The notes under the pieces were generated by a model. The model saw nothing but the letters and a program-made list of their open reading frames with translations. It did not search any database and was not told the DNA's origin. Position numbers and translations under genes: made by a program. 20,975 nt of DNA from Elusimicrobia bacterium HGW-Elusimicrobia-2 (GTDB taxonomy: Bacteria > CG03). Of the stretch, positions 19,589 to 20,975 are shown piece by piece; positions within the stretch are counted from its first letter, which is position 1, and every line of letters starts with the position of its first letter. Location of the stretch: NCBI GenBank assembly GCA_002841685.1, contig PHAM01000032.1, positions 1 through 20,975 of the forward strand, written 5' to 3'.

Positions 19589-20776
19589 TTACTGAATAAG
19601 CTGGTCGGCGTATTTTTTGTAAAAAGCCGTTCTTTCGGCGGCGTCCGGTATTTCTATGCGCGGCACCACGACGACATTCCCGCCTTTGGGCTGGTTGAAA
19701 GACTGCTGCACAAAAAGTTTTACGATGGCCGCGGGTACGGCATATAATATGTCAAAAGGATCCTGCCCGGATTTACCCCCTGAAATATCTTTTGTTCTTG
19801 CCAGTGTCCGCAGGTAGTTTCCTTTTATAAGTTCCATTATCTGTTTTACATTCGCGGATAGAGCGGACATATCCATATCCTCTATTTTCATTGCCCACAA
19901 ATTGATACCGGATAATTCCTTCAGTTCCTCAGCGTTCAGATGAACGGGGGGTTCGAAATAGACGAGCTTGACATCGTAGGGCATTCCCGCGAAAAGCGGA
20001 TCGGGGTTTTCCATGGTGATGGGCGAACGGTATTCGGGATCCGTGTTCACTCCGTTGTAAAAAACGTTATAGCCCTTGGAGAGATATGTGTCGGTGAGGC
20101 GGTTCACAACCCACCAGGCCAGGGCGCTCTCCCATGAACTGAAGCAGGGCCCGAAACCCTTAAAGAGCAGATAACGCACATTGTCGCATGAGAAATTAAC
20201 AACATTGGACAGCTCTCTGTAAAAAGTGCTCTTGCCGCATCCGGCCGCGCCCACAGGCATTATCAGCCTGGGATTCTCGACGGCGAGAGTGTCTCTGTCC
20301 CAGTTGGGATTAGTCTTGAGCGAATATTCTATGGAATCCTCTATGTGCTTTTTACCTTTGGCATAAAGAGCGTCAAGATCCATTCCTGTCACCTGCGCTT
20401 CCACAACGGCCAGGAAGGTGTTGATTATGTGATAGGGGCTCAGTTTGAAGCAGAAGGAATATTTTCCCATATCGGAAACAGCCTTGGCGAAATCCGGAGC
20501 GGACTTGATCATAAATTCGCCTTTCGCGGGATTGACGGCAAAGATCGGCGATTTGTAGACATTTTTCGCCTCTTTCAGCGCCTCAAGAACATTTCCTCCG
20601 TCACGCCGCGGCGCATCTTTGACTTCGGCGGCCTTCACGATGTCCCGCAGACAGATAAATATGTCTGTTTTAAACAGTATCGTGTTCTTGTCTTCGAGGA
20701 GAACGGCGAGTTTTTCAAGCGAGCGCTTCTGGGCGATCTCTTTCAGCAGGCCTATCGTTCTTTCATCTGCATTCAT
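19589..20776 (-). CDS. P-loop kinase-like ATPase (AAA_33 / polynucleotide-kinase type)
   Basis: This 395-residue protein has about 165 residues of helical N-terminus without a recognised domain. A P-loop NTPase domain then follows, with Walker A GAAGCGKST (176-184). After it comes NFSCDNVRYLLF (194-205), resembling the S-x-D-x-x-R substrate motif of zeta-toxin and polynucleotide-kinase-like enzymes, and GYNVFYNGVNTDPEYRSPI (235-253), resembling their N-T-x-x-x-x-R motif. The fold suggests phosphorylation of a small molecule, nucleic acid end or peptidoglycan precursor, but the substrate is unknown. ATG 20776 is chosen over 20800 because GGAGGAG (20782-20788) lies just before it. A promoter is present upstream. 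It is convergent with the OsmC gene and has no antitoxin-like partner in view. Confidence 0.7.
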   Translation of the reverse strand: MNADERTIGLLKEIAQKRSLEKLAVLLEDKNTILFKTDIFICLRDIVKAAEVKDAPRRDGGNVLEALKEAKNVYKSPIFAVNPAKGEFMIKSAPDFAKAVSDMGKYSFCFKLSPYHIINTFLAVVEAQVTGMDLDALYAKGKKHIEDSIEYSLKTNPNWDRDTLAVENPRLIMPVGAAGCGKSTFYRELSNVVNFSCDNVRYLLFKGFGPCFSSWESALAWWVVNRLTDTYLSKGYNVFYNGVNTDPEYRSPITMENPDPLFAGMPYDVKLVYFEPPVHLNAEELKELSGINLWAMKIEDMDMSALSANVKQIMELIKGNYLRTLARTKDISGGKSGQDPFDILYAVPAAIVKLFVQQSFNQPKGGNVVVVPRIEIPDAAERTAFYKKYADQLIQ

Positions 20777-20832
20777 TCTTTCTCCTCCGGGATGTTTCAA
20801 CTCCGGTTCTTTTTCAACACAACAAAGCCTCT

Positions 20833-20861
20833 ATTCTACATAAATATTGCGCTTTTTACAA
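20833..20861 (-). promoter_or_regulatory. Promoter of the P-loop kinase-like gene
   Basis: On the minus strand TTGTAA (20856-20861), a 17-base spacer and TAGAAT (20833-20838) give a convincing promoter with a leader of about 50 bases to the ATG at 20776. The -35 equals that of secA. Confidence 0.6.
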
Positions 20862-20881
20862 TTCGAGCGAAACTGTCTGTC

Positions 20882-20935
20882 ATTTAAAAATCAAAAGTGA
20901 ACCGTTTTTGTTAGATTTAAGAATCAAAAGTGAAC
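20882..20935. repeat. Two near-identical direct repeats, transposon-end-like
   Basis: A 21-base sequence containing AATCAAAAGTGAAC occurs at 20882-20902 and 20915-20935, with one difference (A/G) and a 33-base period. Spaced direct repeats with a GTGAAC or GTTCAC core near an end are typical of transposase-binding sites in some IS21-type elements (from memory). No transposase gene lies in the window; it would have to be beyond position 20975. Confidence 0.5.
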
Positions 20936-20942
20936 TCTTTAT

Positions 20943-20970
20943 TTTCCCCCTTTTTGATAAAAGGGGGAAA
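20943..20970. repeat. Perfect 12-bp hairpin at the window edge
   Basis: TTTCCCCCTTTT (20943-20954) and AAAAGGGGGAAA (20959-20970) pair perfectly around the loop TGAT. No T-tract follows on the plus strand, and on the minus strand it is followed by AATAAAG, so it is a poor terminator. It may belong to a dispersed repeat or to the mobile element suggested by the adjacent direct repeats. Confidence 0.6.
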
Positions 20971-20975
20971 CCGAA

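Noticed and set aside
1-20975. CRISPR array or diversity-generating retroelement
   Set aside because: No regularly spaced repeat set of three or more units with unique spacers, no cas-like gene and no reverse transcriptase were seen. The 33-base-period repeats occur only in pairs.

Overview
The window looks like chromosomal DNA of a diderm (Gram-negative-type), probably anaerobic and uncultivated bacterium. An outer envelope is indicated by apolipoprotein N-acyltransferase, a PorV/PorQ-type barrel fused to an OmpA peptidoglycan-binding domain, and a large secreted beta-helix protein. The mix (DUF4143 ATPase, PorV-type barrel, methanogen-like homocysteine genes, short palindromic repeats encoding an FERSE-type peptide) recalls Omnitrophota, Elusimicrobiota and similar phyla known mainly from metagenomes. 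That placement is an impression and rests on no search.

Layout. Positions 1-5170 are AT-rich and accessory-like. They hold a palindromic repeat, a DUF4143 ATPase behind a promoter with three operator-like half-sites, a probable frameshifted mini-gene, a 793-residue barrel/CsgG-like/CsgG-like/OmpA fusion, a 47-codon gene missed by ordinary ORF length cut-offs, and a YccF membrane protein. A tRNA-Leu(CAA) at 5171-5254 marks the change to GC-richer DNA. Next come a small membrane protein and two Dpp/Opp-type ABC permeases, joined by start/stop overlaps, with no ATPase or binding protein in view. Positions 7451-16047 form one tight plus-strand gene string: secA, lnt, prfB, an rsmD-like methyltransferase and a three-module beta-helix protein. 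SecA exports proteins, Lnt matures lipoproteins and the beta-helix protein is a likely exported product.

On the minus strand, 18503 down to 16203 is a compact operon with a clear promoter: a COG1900/DUF39 protein, a NIL-domain 2x[4Fe-4S] ferredoxin and a UPF0280 (COG2122) protein. In Methanosarcina these three families have been tied to making homocysteine directly from sulfide and aspartate semialdehyde. Their union in a single operon is the most coherent pathway-level finding here. The window closes with a DUF2007/zinc-ribbon protein, an OsmC-family protein, an unusual P-loop kinase-like protein, and direct repeats plus a perfect hairpin that resemble the edge of a mobile element.

Regulation visible by eye: several promoters have TTGNAA-type -35 boxes and near-consensus -10 boxes. 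Two genes (secA and the DUF2007 gene) have an extended -10 only 6-7 bases before the ATG and no Shine-Dalgarno sequence, which suggests leaderless transcripts. No CRISPR array, rRNA or complete insertion sequence was seen.
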